Below, piece by piece: positions 24,122 through 36,036 of a stretch of DNA of 64,000 nucleotides. This DNA comes from Andrena cerasifolii (lineage: Eukaryota > Arthropoda > Insecta > Hymenoptera > Andrenidae): NCBI RefSeq assembly GCF_050908995.1, contig NC_135121.1:18352001-18416000 (forward strand). The letters run 5' to 3'. Within the stretch, counting starts at the first letter, position 1; every line of letters starts with the position of its first letter. The position numbers and the translations under genes were made by a program. Under the pieces are notes generated by a model. That model was not told the origin of the DNA. It saw only the letters and a list, made by a program, of their open reading frames with translations, and searched no databases.

Positions 24122-26667
24122 AGATCCCATGGAGGACACTTTGATGCACATTTACCAGTTACCAACATTGCAGAATGAAGTATATTTTCGACTCGCTAAT
24201 AGTCCTGTCAGCCTGCGCATAATACCCAACCGTGAATCACTTTACCTTTCATTGCATAATATTAAACAAAACGTTTACACTTACCAGTCCTATGTGCAAG
24301 CACGCGAACAATGTACTCGTGGATTTATTATACACCATCGTTCGCCGGTGCCCCCGCCCTTACAAACACGGCGCGCAAAAGCGTCGAAGCAAAAAGGACG
24401 GCCGTCGACGAAGCTCGCAATTAGGCCAAACCATTAATTATTCGAATCTTTACATTCTACCTAATCCAGTGTTGCATGAGCTCTAGCAGCTGAATTATAG
24501 GGCCATAAACCAAGATGCTATCGGGGACAAAAGGGTGAGGTTGCTATCAACTTCCAAAACAGGTGGCCAACTGTCCTAAAGGTAGCGCGGACTTGCGGGC
24601 CCAGAGTATCGTCGTTATTTTAATTTCGCGAGAATTATGGTATCGCGTAATGGAAACAGTGACATCGTCGGGCAAGGTGCTCTAATTAACCGTCTACTTT
24701 GTTGCGCGAGAGTGATCGTTAGGATTCACTTGGATCCCGTCGATCGGCTGCCGCGAGGAGATAGGAGGAGGGTGGGTTTCGCAGCGCTCGCATTAGCATA
24801 ATTTAAGTCGCTGTCGATAATCGGTGACACGAGAAAGACGCGAGCGCTCCCCCAGAGAATCGTATTGCAATAAACTCGCGGTGCAAACTATTTTTCAGCC
24901 GATGCTAACGAACCCCCGTTCACCTCTCCATTAATCGTTACGACCGCGCGATAATATGGCCGATAACGTCTGTGAAACGTGGCGTAATTGAATCACATTT
25001 TTTTTTAAATATAGCTTATTTTAGAAGCAGTCAAAGACGATTTCTACGCACAACGATTTCAATGTAATATTAAACTCAATAAGGTAACTTGTGATTGGTA
25101 TTTTGCTAGCACTTTGACGAAATATAAAATAGAATTCTAACACGACAAAATACCACGATTCTTCAACTGAAATTCAACAGATGCACAAAACAAAAATGCA
25201 GTCCTCGGGCATCTCGACAGCGGCTGCTCACGAATCCGCTCGCCCCTCCCTCGTTCACACCCCGAAGACAGAATTCGTCTGGTGCGCCGGCCGAAGTGGC
25301 CAGAGGAGCGGCCGAAATTCCAGGCTCTCGTGACGGCGCACGCAGCGGCGATCGCTCGATCCCGAATCGGCCCTCGAAATTACGAATTCAGGAATCGGTG
25401 GCGCGCGTTGCCGCGGCGAACGTTTAATCTGGAAAATTGCGCGGGGCCAGCGGGCGTCTAGCGGCGGGAGAATCAATCGGGGGCTGCCTTGTAATCGAGT
25501 CGCGCATTAATGCATTCTGTAACCCAGTTACAGTGGCGCGATGGGGCTCGGGCGCGCGCACGGCCAGCCACGGGCCGTCGATCTCGGCCAGAGATACCGG
25601 TCGATCGATCGATAGACCACGACGCCTCGGCTGTACGTGTCGCGTGGCCGCCACACGACGTATCGTGCGGCCAGATAACACCGGAAGATCCACCGTGGTC
25701 GGGGGCCGAAGGGAGGAGGCCCGCTATCATCTTTCCCTGTCGATCGCGATCGAGCCGAGCGACGTGACAGACGGCGCGGGCAAGCGACGAACCTGGACGA
25801 AACTGCCAGTCCCGTGATCGAGGGATAGGGAACGGAGAGAAGAGGCGAGGGGCCCGTGGAAGAGTGGGACCGAGGGAAAGAAATGGCGAAGGAGGAGAAG
25901 GAAAGATAAATGGAGTCAGAGAGGAGGAAAGGGCGGAGGAGGGTGCCGGACGGTCCCGGAGAGGAGACGTTCAATTTCTGTCGCATCTGCCTAAATGTAC
26001 GTTAGCCTATGATCAGGCCCAGAGTGGCCGGGGTATATTATATCTCCGAGGAGACTAAGTATCGTTTGATTGCGATTTACGGACAGGCATTATCCTGTAC
26101 GTGTCACGATACAAGAAAGATGATCGGTGCCCGTGGTCGGCTGGTGCCATCGGCGCTCCCGTACCCGATGACCATCATCGATCTCACCGAGCGCAGAAAT
26201 TGTTTCGGCGCTTTTAGACCCGGCGAATAATTGATACGGCGAGGCGGCGGGTGGCGGCGGTAGCGGTGATCCAGCGGTCGCGCGCGTGTGGTGAATCGCG
26301 AAGGAAATCGGCAGAACGCGTGTTCTCCGCCACCGGGCTTCTCGGCCGACTCGCTGGAGCACGTTCCCCTGGCTGATTAATGCGATATTGTCGCCGGAAT
26401 TGATTTATTAGCAATCGCAGAGGCGCGCGCCACCACTGATTTATGCGCGGCAGGAAACTCGTCGCCACTTCTGCTTTACACGGATTTCTAAGGATGAAAG
26501 TGGAACGAACAGATCCGCGGACTTCGAGATGGGAATTCTTCAAGTATGTCGTAGATTACATCGACTCTAGTCTTCTTTAAAATGAGAAGCAGCATTTAGA
26601 CTTTAGATACCAACATGTTGATAGAATGTCAAATTAATAGAAAAGAAAGGCGCTAAAACGCGATTGT

Positions 26668-27132
26668 TTAAGGGGTTATACCTAGTCAGGCGGCCGAAAA
26701 GAGGCGAAAGTTTGTGATTTTTTTTGAAAAAGCGGAAGGGTATATTTTTACAGAACTTTTTGCACTTAAAAGTGCAACATTTAAAGAACATTTGGTAATT
26801 TTTTGCAGAAAAATATTTACATTTATAATAAAGTTACAGCCGACATCAAAGAAGCCTTTTTAAAAAGTTGTTTTTGCGGTGAGCACTGACATTCGGAACC
26901 AGATTATCTAAAATCAAAAAACAAAAAAGATTTCGTTAGTATATTAATGTATCCTCTGATTGACGGAGGGAATTTCTGAAATATTAATTCAAAACAAAAT
27001 GGTGGCTATTTAAAGTTGAAGTCCTGATTTTTTTTTTGCGTAACGCGTCATCAAATATATCCTTCCGCTTTTTCAAAATAAATTCACAAATATTCGCCTC
27101 TATTGGCCGCCTGACTAGTTATGACCCCTTAA
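26668..27132. mobile_element. TTAA-bounded MITE with about 70-bp inverted ends
   Basis: TTAA at both edges. The termini read AGGGGTTATACCTAGTCAGG on the left and AGGGGTCATAACTAGTCAGG inverted on the right. Both continue through GCGGCC and GAGGCGAA to TTGAAAAAGCGGAAGG. The 465-bp piggyBac-type MITE is non-coding. Confidence 0.8.
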
Positions 27133-27749
27133 GAAACTCTTCAGTATTTAATTGCACTTGATTAGCAAGAGTTTAAATGAATTTCAGGCGGCACTTATTT
27201 TCAAAGGAGTGTAATTTGCATCCCTCGCGTGATAAGAAAAATGTTTACTATGCGAGGCATGCAGTGACAGTTGTGATTACGATGCGATGGGGTGTCTCTA
27301 AAATACCGGTGTTCCATGCTGGACTTTTAAAACAGGCTATATTACACAGCAGCTGGAGTATCGTGATTTTTAATCATGCAGCGTCGTGTATCATATATTA
27401 TCGCCCAAGAAGAACAAGCATTATTTCCGTAATATTCCGACCATCGGGCCACTTAATGCTGAAATATGACCCCAAGTGCGAAAGACAACTTCATACCGCG
27501 TGTTTGCGCCGTTCTCTGGGACGCCTTGGTATCGTCACATCTCCCCCTTTTTTTTTAATTAATTTTTACCGTCGCCAAAAATACGCAGGCCGACGATTAC
27601 CGGCAAACATAGTGATCCGAAGACAAGAATAAGGTGTTCTCTTGCAACCGTCGATTATTTGTCGATACAGACATAAACATTCTTCTGCTTTGCAGTTCGA
27701 AAGCAGCATCAGCGCGATACGATATTATTCTACTATTTTTCATCGCGGA

Positions 27750-27925
27750 CAGAGATAGGGCAAGTTTTATTTAAATAAAATTTCGAAGAGCGAATAAAAG
27801 TTAAACAAATTATTCGTCATGTGTCGAATAAAGTTAACTCGGATTAACGAACGAATGACGATTTTGTTCTTAACTTTTATTCGTTATCGAAAATTTTATT
27901 TAAATAAAAATATGCTGCATCTCTG
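27750..27925. mobile_element. hAT-like MITE, 176 bp
   Basis: Starts CAGAGATAGGG and ends with the inverted CAGAGATGCAG, a typical hAT terminus. Both arms carry the perfect palindrome TTTTATTTAAATAAAA and GAATAAAAGTTAA. The flanking 8-mers ATCGCGGA and ACCACGGA agree at 6 of 8 positions, consistent with an aged 8-bp target duplication. Confidence 0.65.
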
Positions 27926-30900
27926 ACCACGGAATAGTACCTACTTCACACCACTTCCATCTTGCGCGGGAATTCGCGATAAAACTATAATTAATTGCCG
28001 CTGGAATTTAGCAGATTCCTTGCAAATTGTACACCGCTTAGCTATGATATTATTGTCGTCTCGGGCATAGTCCCCTCGGTGGATGCAATAATTTCGATAC
28101 GGGGGATGCTAGAAGAGCGAAATTTACGCTCAGCCCAACCATAAGTACCCCGGCATCATGGAAATTGGGCTGCAATTTCAAGGCTCTCGACGATGTGCCC
28201 AGTGGTCAAAGTAGCAGCACGCTTGTGAATACGAATGAAGATGCTGCATTTCCTTCCACTTTGCTATGTTGTAACGAAACCGACGAGTCTTGCATTTTAT
28301 TGCGCACACGCGAGTAGCGATGGGTGCTAAGACCGTTCGCGCAAGAATCTTCGCAAGAATTTTTTCGTTACATACTTTTAACACACTTCGTTTCAAATGC
28401 CGAAGATTTAAGCCTGCAACTTCGCTCGAAAAGCCATCGCTACGCGTACACATTGTCAGGGTTCGCTTCGAGGTACTTTGCAATTATCCTCCGCGTGTGT
28501 TATCTCTCCTCTCAAGCTACCTCGAAGCCACCTACAAGCTACTTCACGTTATACCTGCCCTCGAGCTACCTGGACGCCACCTTTGTTTAACAAACGAACC
28601 TCGGCAAACCAGTTCGAACGCCTCGATATTGCAACATTCGGCGTAATCTCTGGATCTTCATCGATCGCCGATCACGGTCCTCGGAGCGTAATTTTCTCGT
28701 CGAAGGAGGCTGGGGCAATCTCGTTCCCATCGCTACGCACGAGGTAGATACTATTCGGGGGCTACCGGGACACACTCGGCCGTGGTGGCTAATAGGCATT
28801 CGTGATTTCGCGTGCTTAGATTTTTAAGGGCAGGTGAACGGGCAACTGTCCCCTCGGAGGCAGAGAGCCCTCCTTTCGTTTCCTCTCGCCCCTTCCCTCC
28901 TCTCTCTGTCCCCGATCGGCAGAGGAAGAAAAAGGACGAAGGTGTCCAGAAGCTGGTGTTGCTGTCGAGGGCCTGCGTAGCTGTGAGCAAGTAGGCGGCG
29001 CTCTAAAATTTCGCATCGACTCTCTATGAGCCTTGGTATACCCGGTGGCATTCATAAATCGTCGGGAGGGCCGACGGGGAGGGGGTTGATCGCCCCGATG
29101 GCGGGAACACGTGCTCCCTTTCCGTGTGCAGGCCGCGCCAGGCAGATCTAGATAGCGAGACATATCTGGAATTAAGGATGTCGTCTCGGATGTGCGTGTT
29201 CTGGCTTGGAACGGGACCTAATTTCACGATTAGACGGCCGAAGGGGCGCGTCTTAATGCACTGCACACGGCGGGTGTCGATATTTCGTGGTCTAACCGGT
29301 CCGCCGCATGTCTCGGAGAGTTGATCCGCGATCTTGTAAAGCCGTGTACCCTTTAGCATAATGCCGCGTTTAATTAAAGAACGCGTACTAATTAACAGGC
29401 TCCGATACCACGCGGAGGTTCAGCCTGGTTGGAATTAGATTCCAATAAAATCGGGAACCCTCAGCTTTCTTCCACTCTGAATAGGAAATCGATGCAGGAG
29501 ACCGTGCTTGTATTCGGCTCGAATTGAAATTCAAATTCCACTGCGAGACACTTTTTCGTGCTGCCATCTGAAAGTGTCGTATCTTACCGTGAAGTATTGG
29601 CGCGTCCAATCGATTTATCTCGCGTCAGAAAATCGAAAGCGAGGGACAAACAGCCGCGTCCAGTTTCCATATAAACATACCGACAGGATACCCGGGACGC
29701 TTCTTGCCCGCCGTTAATTGAAACGACGAAGAGCCGAGGTGTAGTCTACGCGACATTCCGCGTCCCCATCATCCAAGGGCACAAATTGTCCCGGCGTTTC
29801 ATCTTGTCGAGACGTGTCGATCGATTCGGGACGACTTCTTGCCGAGGGTAGCCGCGAGAGTAACGCGGATTTGTCTGCGAAATATCATCCAGTGGACGTC
29901 GTCGTTCGCTCAACTATGCCTGGCCTCGAACTGTTCGGTTCCCCTTTAACGTCTCGCTTTTTTCGTACCGTACGTGTTACGTGCCATGGTTCACTATGCC
30001 GCTCGAGCTCGTTGGACGGTTATAGCGATCTGATGGAAATAATGGGAAAAATCAGAGGAAACTCTCCATCATTTTCTTCGGTCGAGCCAAGTGCTCTATA
30101 CTGTTGAAGATACTTGCACGATCCCTACGAAGCTTTTGGATTAGGATCACTTAAGGCTTCGGTGGATTTGAATGCAATAGGAGATCGGTATACTTCACTA
30201 GTAATAATGCGAATAGAAGTAGAGTAGTCTCCTGCGTGCAATCTGTTACCAAAATTCTTTCTAGAAAATCTAAATGCATTTAAGTTCCTAGTCTTCCTTA
30301 ATTCTCAGTCCAAGCTCCGCTGCCGCGATAGATTGGTCACCCTTAATGATAAATAACACCTTCTTCTCTTTGTACTCTCTCACTTATTTCCATCTCAGAG
30401 CAGAAGACATTAAACTCGCATCTGTGCAAAGGGATCGAGGATACCAGGCGAGGCGGTAAAAAAATTTCGGGACGAAAAAGGTCAAACGTTCGCCCACAAA
30501 AATGTTGTAAGGGTAAATTGCCGCTCTATCATTCGTATTTATCCCGTACCGGAAATATCCCGGCGCTGACGTAATTTTCTCTTCACGCACGTCCTTCGAG
30601 CCTGCTCCTCCGCGAACGTTTAGTTTTTCCGTAATCGACGGTGCATGCCTTGGCCTCTGAAGTAAAAGCAGGGTCCCGGGAGAATGATTACGTGTGACGT
30701 GCGTGGACTATGGTTAACTCGAAAAATTGCCCATCAACTATGCCTGCTTTGTGGCTTCTTTTAAACGTCGGCTCGGCCTGCTTATTAAAAAGAGACAAGC
30801 ACGGGTCAGCGGGCGTTCCAGCGCGTAGAGAACGTTGCGACACATGGTTCCCGTGGACCATGACGCGCAAATGAATTTTCATCTTCCTTTTTAACCCGAG

Positions 30901-32936
30901 AATATCTATTCCTACCGAAGGATATCAATTATTTATACAGAAATTGAGAATGTTCCACGAATTTCTCCTGTATTTTCACATTTACGTCGCTCCACCAATA
31001 TTGAAGTAAGTAGATAGATACATAGGCAGGGATGTAGCCAGGCTTTCATTTAGGGAGGGGTAATATTTCATTTATTTTTTATTTACACAATTTAATTTAG
31101 GTAATTTATTTTTACTGTTTTTATACATTAATTTAATTTTGCACGAGCGACTAATTTATTATTTTTTGCGTGTGCCAGGGAGTGCGTGGCAAGCGCCCAA
31201 CTCTGCCCCAGCTTGATAAGCGGCCCACATACTAATTCCAAAATTTTTGTGAAACCTTTAGCCCCCAGTATAAAAAAATCGATAGCAAATGAAGTAAACT
31301 TTAAAACATTCAAACCTTTTTGTGTGTCTGGGCTTAAAGGGTTAAGAAAAGGATATATTACACAGAAAATTTTCTTTCAGCTGGTAACATCTCTATAGGC
31401 AGTAAAATAGAAGGAACAAGTGAACCATCTAGACTTTCTATTACAAAATCGGTAGAGTAAAAGAGAAGTGACCGGTACCTAACATTCGAGTTATTCAGCA
31501 TTCACAAGGTTGTCCGTTTTGTCACAGAACAGGAAAACGTTAAAGGGCTAAATGTTGGCAGAGATCTCTCCCTTTCTGAAGGGATGCTCTTCTGCTTAGA
31601 GAGTGCAGTTTCAAAGTATGCGTTTTGTTATTTAAGAGTCTGCGTGCCCAGCACCACTGCCTCGAGACAATTTACCGTGGATCCACCTAAATGGTTCGCG
31701 CACGAAGTGTCATTACACTTTCGAAAAATGCTCGGCACGGTCCCGAAAGGTGGTCCTAATGATACGGTCACAAAACTGCCTTATTCTTTCGAGATCGCTT
31801 CGATAGCCTTCCCTATTGTTACACTTAGGTATACTTGAAGCAGAAGATATTAGTCCTGTCGCTAATACCAGCGCAAAATTCCTTATGTAACACTTTAAAA
31901 TTAATACTTCCGCGAAGCATTATAGTTGATTCACGTCGACATCCAAAGCGTACAAAGTTAATTTCCTTCGAGCTCGAAGAATCTTTCAACTATCAACGCT
32001 ATCTCCTACATTTTCAACGATAACTCCGCGGGCCAAACCTGATCCATGATATAATTACCAACTTTTCCCTAGTTTCACAACCTCAACTCTTTCACTGAAG
32101 CGTACCTCGATCGAAAAGCACTCTCGCCTGTGAACGCGCCGAGTCGCTTCCGCGTGCTAATTTGCGATTTCATCGGAAGTAGGTGATGCTCGTAGAAGCG
32201 AGTTATAGTCAGCGAAGTGACGTGGGACTTGGCGAAAGCATTCGAATCTCGTTAAGATATTCAGATGAAACCCAATTCGACAGGCTACCCCTACTAATAA
32301 GCCAAGCGTATTCTAGCAACCACTCCAACAACGTATCGCTTCTCGTGCACGAAGGATCGACGGTACCTCCACCTTCCCATCTGCAGTCAAGGTCCTCAAT
32401 TAAAAGAATCACTGAACGTTCACCACTCCGTCTCTGAATGACGGCGCAAACAGCTGCGCCGCGAATTACCACGATTAACATGCTTAGGGTGATCGTACCT
32501 AATATCGCCACTCGCTATATCAAGCAAAGTAAGCACTAAAATTTATTGGTTATGCACTGCATTAGTACCTAAACATATGTAGGAAGACGTACTGCAATTG
32601 CAGCGTCATGTGATCAACAATTACAGAAAGGGAAGTATGTTAGAGAATCTTAATAGCGTATAAAATTTATTGGACTGCCACAATTTTACATCACATTCGA
32701 AGAAGGTAAGTCTGATAACTCTGTGAATGCAAGAATATCTACTAGAAATATCTAATTAATGATGTACTTAAGGAATGAAATCGATTCAAATGTTTTCTGT
32801 AATGAAGGAGGTTTGAATGGTTTCTTCTAATGCACGTCGAAAGTTTTGGTGACCGGAGCGCGTGTGAAGAGTGTGTGTGTTGTAAGTGTGAATCTCGGGG
32901 AGCGCAAGATAAGAATGGATGAAGTCGACGCCATGA
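27926..32936. other. Intergenic; no gene recognised
   Basis: GC-rich at about 28780-29900. At 31029 GGGATGTAGCCAGG resembles termini of dispersed insect repeats, but no partner end was found. GTAAGT donors (for example 32707) lack an identifiable exon. Any missing upstream exons of the protease homologue should lie here or further left. Confidence 0.4.
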
Positions 32937-33254
32937 TGGAGGGCGACAGAGGAGAACGGTAACAAGTCAGAGGTCCTCCGGGCAGTGTACCTGTCGATTG
33001 TCTCTAAGCAGTTCTGCGACAAGGCCTACACCGAGCTCGTAAAGCTCCCGGAGGAAAAGATCTGTGCTACGGTGCCCAAGGGAGGGAAGGGCACCTGCAA
33101 AGGAGACCAAGGCGGCCCCGTGACGATCGGCAATCGTCTGGCCGGGATCATGTCCTGGTCCTACGGCTGCGGCAGGAAAGGATATCCTGATGTTTACACC
33201 GAAGTGGCTGCTTTCAAAAACTGGATCGTCTCTCAGACGGGGATCACGGTTTAA
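32937..33254 (+). pseudogene. 3' terminal exon of a trypsin-like serine protease homologue; catalytic Ser replaced, upstream part broken
   Basis: The frame encodes the C-terminal half of a chymotrypsin-fold (S1) domain: a VLRAVYLSIVSKQFC segment, KICATV, the active-site loop CKGDQGGPV, then SWSYGCG, YPDVYTEV and a final helix NWIV, ending in TAA. The four cysteines fit the 168-182 and 191-220 disulfides. The catalytic GDSGGP is GDQGGP (codon CAA), so the product cannot be a normal protease. Position 189 reads Gly instead of trypsin's Asp. The frame runs back to 32937 as WRATEENG, where a family member would have GWGAT, and a TGA lies immediately before (32934-32936). AATAAA at 33370-33375 gives a short 3' UTR. 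I found no His or Asp exons (AAHC, DIAL types) upstream. It is either the last exon of a non-catalytic homologue with distant exons, spliced in somewhere between 32937 and about 32985, or a decayed copy. Confidence 0.7.
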
Positions 33255-33369
33255 GGAGCTTGGCTACCTAACGTCGACGACACACTTCCCTCTAGTAGGT
33301 ACTCTTAATCACTTTGTATGGCTAATACTTGCGGGTCCGGTGCTGGCGTCGCGGTCGTCGGACGGGATC

Positions 33370-33375
33370 AATAAA
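33370..33375 (+). terminator. Poly(A) signal AATAAA after the protease-homologue exon
   Basis: Canonical AATAAA about 116 nt past the TAA at 33252-33254, followed by GT-rich sequence (gacagtgttcgtttt). It supports this having been a genuine gene end. Confidence 0.5.
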
Positions 33376-35377
33376 GACAGTGTTCGTTTTAAGGCAGAGT
33401 TGTCCGCACCTTGTTACGCGCGATAAATTTCCCTCTGCGAAACGGGGCGCGCAGCGGGGCACTTGGTTGCGCGGGGAAATTACTTTAAATTGTGAAAGGC
33501 TTGTCCACAAGGTCAACTCGCGATTCGGGGGTGGAGGACTCGGGGATTCCGTGGTACAGATGCGGGGTGATTCGAGGAAGAAAATTGCTGGCTTCTTTCG
33601 ACCGTATCTCTTTTACAACGAGAAAGATTCCCTTTTAAGTGTACGAAGCATGCAACATAAATGTTTAAAAAATAGTCGTCAAAAATAAAAATTCCATTTT
33701 TTTGTTCGCCTTCATAAATAAAAAGGGTTCTAGAAGCATTAAACATTCAAAATTTGAGGAAAAAAGTTTGTTTTCTTTTTGTTTTTCAGACTTTTTTCGA
33801 AAACCGTTTGTCGCACGAGAAAAGGTAATACAACATAAAAGATGCTCCTTATCCAGATCTACAACTTTTGTTTGACAATTTTTTTTATTTAATCAATAAC
33901 TTGGAGGATATAATGATTTAAATGTTTAAGGGCCCAGGAGCACCCTTTCCCGTTATCCGATCGAGCTCAAACTTTACACGGATTTTTTTTAATTATTTGG
34001 AACTATTCTGGAAACACGAATAGTGCTCGACAAGATAAATCTAACACTGAAAGAATGACTCAGCTATCTCAATCCGTTCCGGAGTTACACGAAGAAGAAG
34101 TTTCGCTGCTGCGTGGAGTTTTCAACATCTTTTACTTCTTCAGCTACATTTACCGCTTCAAACCATTTGCCGTTTTATCGCCTATCACATAATGCTCCGG
34201 CCTCCTCGGCAGGAATTTTGAATGTTGCGAATTGGGCATATCCTCAGCCGCCACTGTTGATTGGGCTAGCTTCTGCTGAGAACTGTGCGCAATATCAATT
34301 CAGAAACACTCACTTCAAGTACCTAAAAGTAACACAGCTTCGAGACAGCCGGACAATCGAGGGAAAAGAACTGCGGCTAATAAGCACGCGATGCGTCCCC
34401 GCGACTTGGCAACTCGAAAATCACAAGGTTCGAGAAAGGGTGCACTTTCGCTCCGGGTGATGTACATACGAGCGACACCTGTGCCCATTGCCGTTCGACA
34501 CACTTGTTCCCGGGGATCGCGAAACGGCCCCGAGTAACAAGCACCAGCTGTGATGCGGATTACTTTTACTTCTGCCGCGACCGGGCCGCCGCTCGGCGCG
34601 ACTAATCGCGCTCAATTTCATCATTGTCGCAATTTTCGACAACGGCTCGCCGAGTCACTGTCGTGCTCGCCTGACGAGCAGACACCGGCTAAGATCGATA
34701 CGAATCGGCGTTTCTGGAGCCCGAGGGATTGGGCCAGCGACGGGCCCCCCCTTCCGTTGTCCACCCCTTTTCAGTTTCAAAGGGAATCTCGTGGCCCATT
34801 ATCATCTCTCGTTCCAGCTTTTGTGCAATTTTGTTGCAGGAGGATCGCGAGGCGCGGCGGTTCGCACGCATGCCACACGGGATCGCGCGAGAAATCCTCG
34901 GAAACACAGGGATTTCTCGAGAAGAAGGGAAGGAGGAACAGTGGCTGGGATAACACGTGAATCGTCGCGGATATCCCTTGCTTCCCTTTTTACGCTTTCT
35001 TCCCCCAACCCCCGGCACCTCTTCCACTGTTTGACGCCGAGCACTTGGGCGAAGGGGATACCCGCGATTTCGCGTGCCAGTCGCGGCACTTCAGATCGCC
35101 CTCCAATCGGCTCCAATGGCTGGTAATTACCGCCGACGATAATTCTGATACATTGACACAGGGCGAGGATTCTCGTGAATTCAGGGAGACTCTCTCTGGA
35201 CAATGAAGATGTTCGTTTTTACATATCTCTCCCTGTATAGTATCGATCGGTTATGGAAATCTCCATACTTGACAAATTGTAGGTACTCTGCTGTGTACTT
35301 GTCTTCCAAATGATATAAATGGATGTCACGCGAAGAAGATGAAGAAATATGTTTCGTGACGTAGTGTAAAACTGGGT
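33376..35377. other. Intergenic; possible half of a TTAA element
   Basis: TTAAGGGCCCAGGAGCACCC at about 33929 looks like a piggyBac-type terminus without a visible partner. 34500-35130 is GC-rich and non-coding by appearance. Confidence 0.3.
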
Positions 35378-36036
35378 TTAACACTAAACGCAACTGACCG
35401 GTTTTAAAAATTGGTTCAAAATTCTGCATTAATTTTTGTTTTTCTTTCGTCCATTTGACTTTATGACAAATATCAATTTTTTTTAGCATTCATTTTATTT
35501 CATTTTTCGATAAGAAACATGTATAGTCTCCTTTATCTATCGCAACCGGTCATTTGACCGGCCGCTAAATTAACACCCTTTTATAAAATTACTTATCAAA
35601 ATATAATTTTGAAATTCTCAGAGATAACATCGAAGTGAACAAATCTTATAATACTCAGTATTTAGTTTTATATGTAATTTGCACTGTTTTATTTCTGAGT
35701 TTTATCCCCAAATAAGTTATGCAGCGAAAAAGTTATCGAAATTAATAAATAACATAAATGATGTGTTCGGAAATCAGTGATGGGTTAAAACCTGATATAG
35801 AAAAAAAATGAAAAAAATATTATTATTTATTATTTGTTATTTTTATGTTAAAAGTACAAATGGAAATATATCATTTTCCCCTTACTATCTCAAAGTTCTT
35901 TTGTGCATTTCTTCCTATGTTAAAGTGACATTACCTATATACAATTTGCAAAAATATGACCTTTATTGTCTAATCGGTCATTGGACCGATTACGGTAGGA
36001 ATAGGTATATCTAAAGTGCTGGTAAATTAGTGTTAA
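35378..36036. mobile_element. TTAA-bounded piggyBac-like element with CCGGTCA palindromes
   Basis: TTAACACTAAACGC at the left and inverted TTAACACTAATTTACC at the right. Three CGGTCA motifs lie inside: at 35395, as the perfect palindrome CCGGTCATTTGACCGG at 35546-35561, and as ATCGGTC...GACCGAT at 35973-35990. TTAACACTA-type ends with palindromic subterminal repeats are seen in piggyBac-like elements. The 659 bp are too short and AT-rich for a transposase, so it is a non-autonomous copy. Confidence 0.6.

Larger units (their letters stand above)
22103..26667. other. Intergenic with GC-rich islands
   Basis: Apart from the degenerate MITE at 23767-24121, there is no recognised feature. The islands at about 22230-23050 and 24600-26500 carry many overlapping open frames on both strands, typical of GC-rich non-coding DNA. 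TAATTA/TTAATTA motifs are frequent and could be homeodomain sites, but that is not specific. Confidence 0.4.

Noticed and set aside
23937..24437. 166-codon plus-strand frame
   Set aside because: Its first part lies inside a MITE and the remainder shows no domain.
27177..27632. 151-codon plus-strand frame
   Set aside because: No recognisable motif, no splice or poly(A) context, composition like random sequence.
31024..31400. GGGATGTAGCCAGG-like repeat terminus
   Set aside because: No inverted partner or target duplication found.
32655..32712. TATAAAATTT followed by a GTAAGT donor just upstream of the protease exon
   Set aside because: It would leave only a few bases of exon and no ATG; more likely chance.
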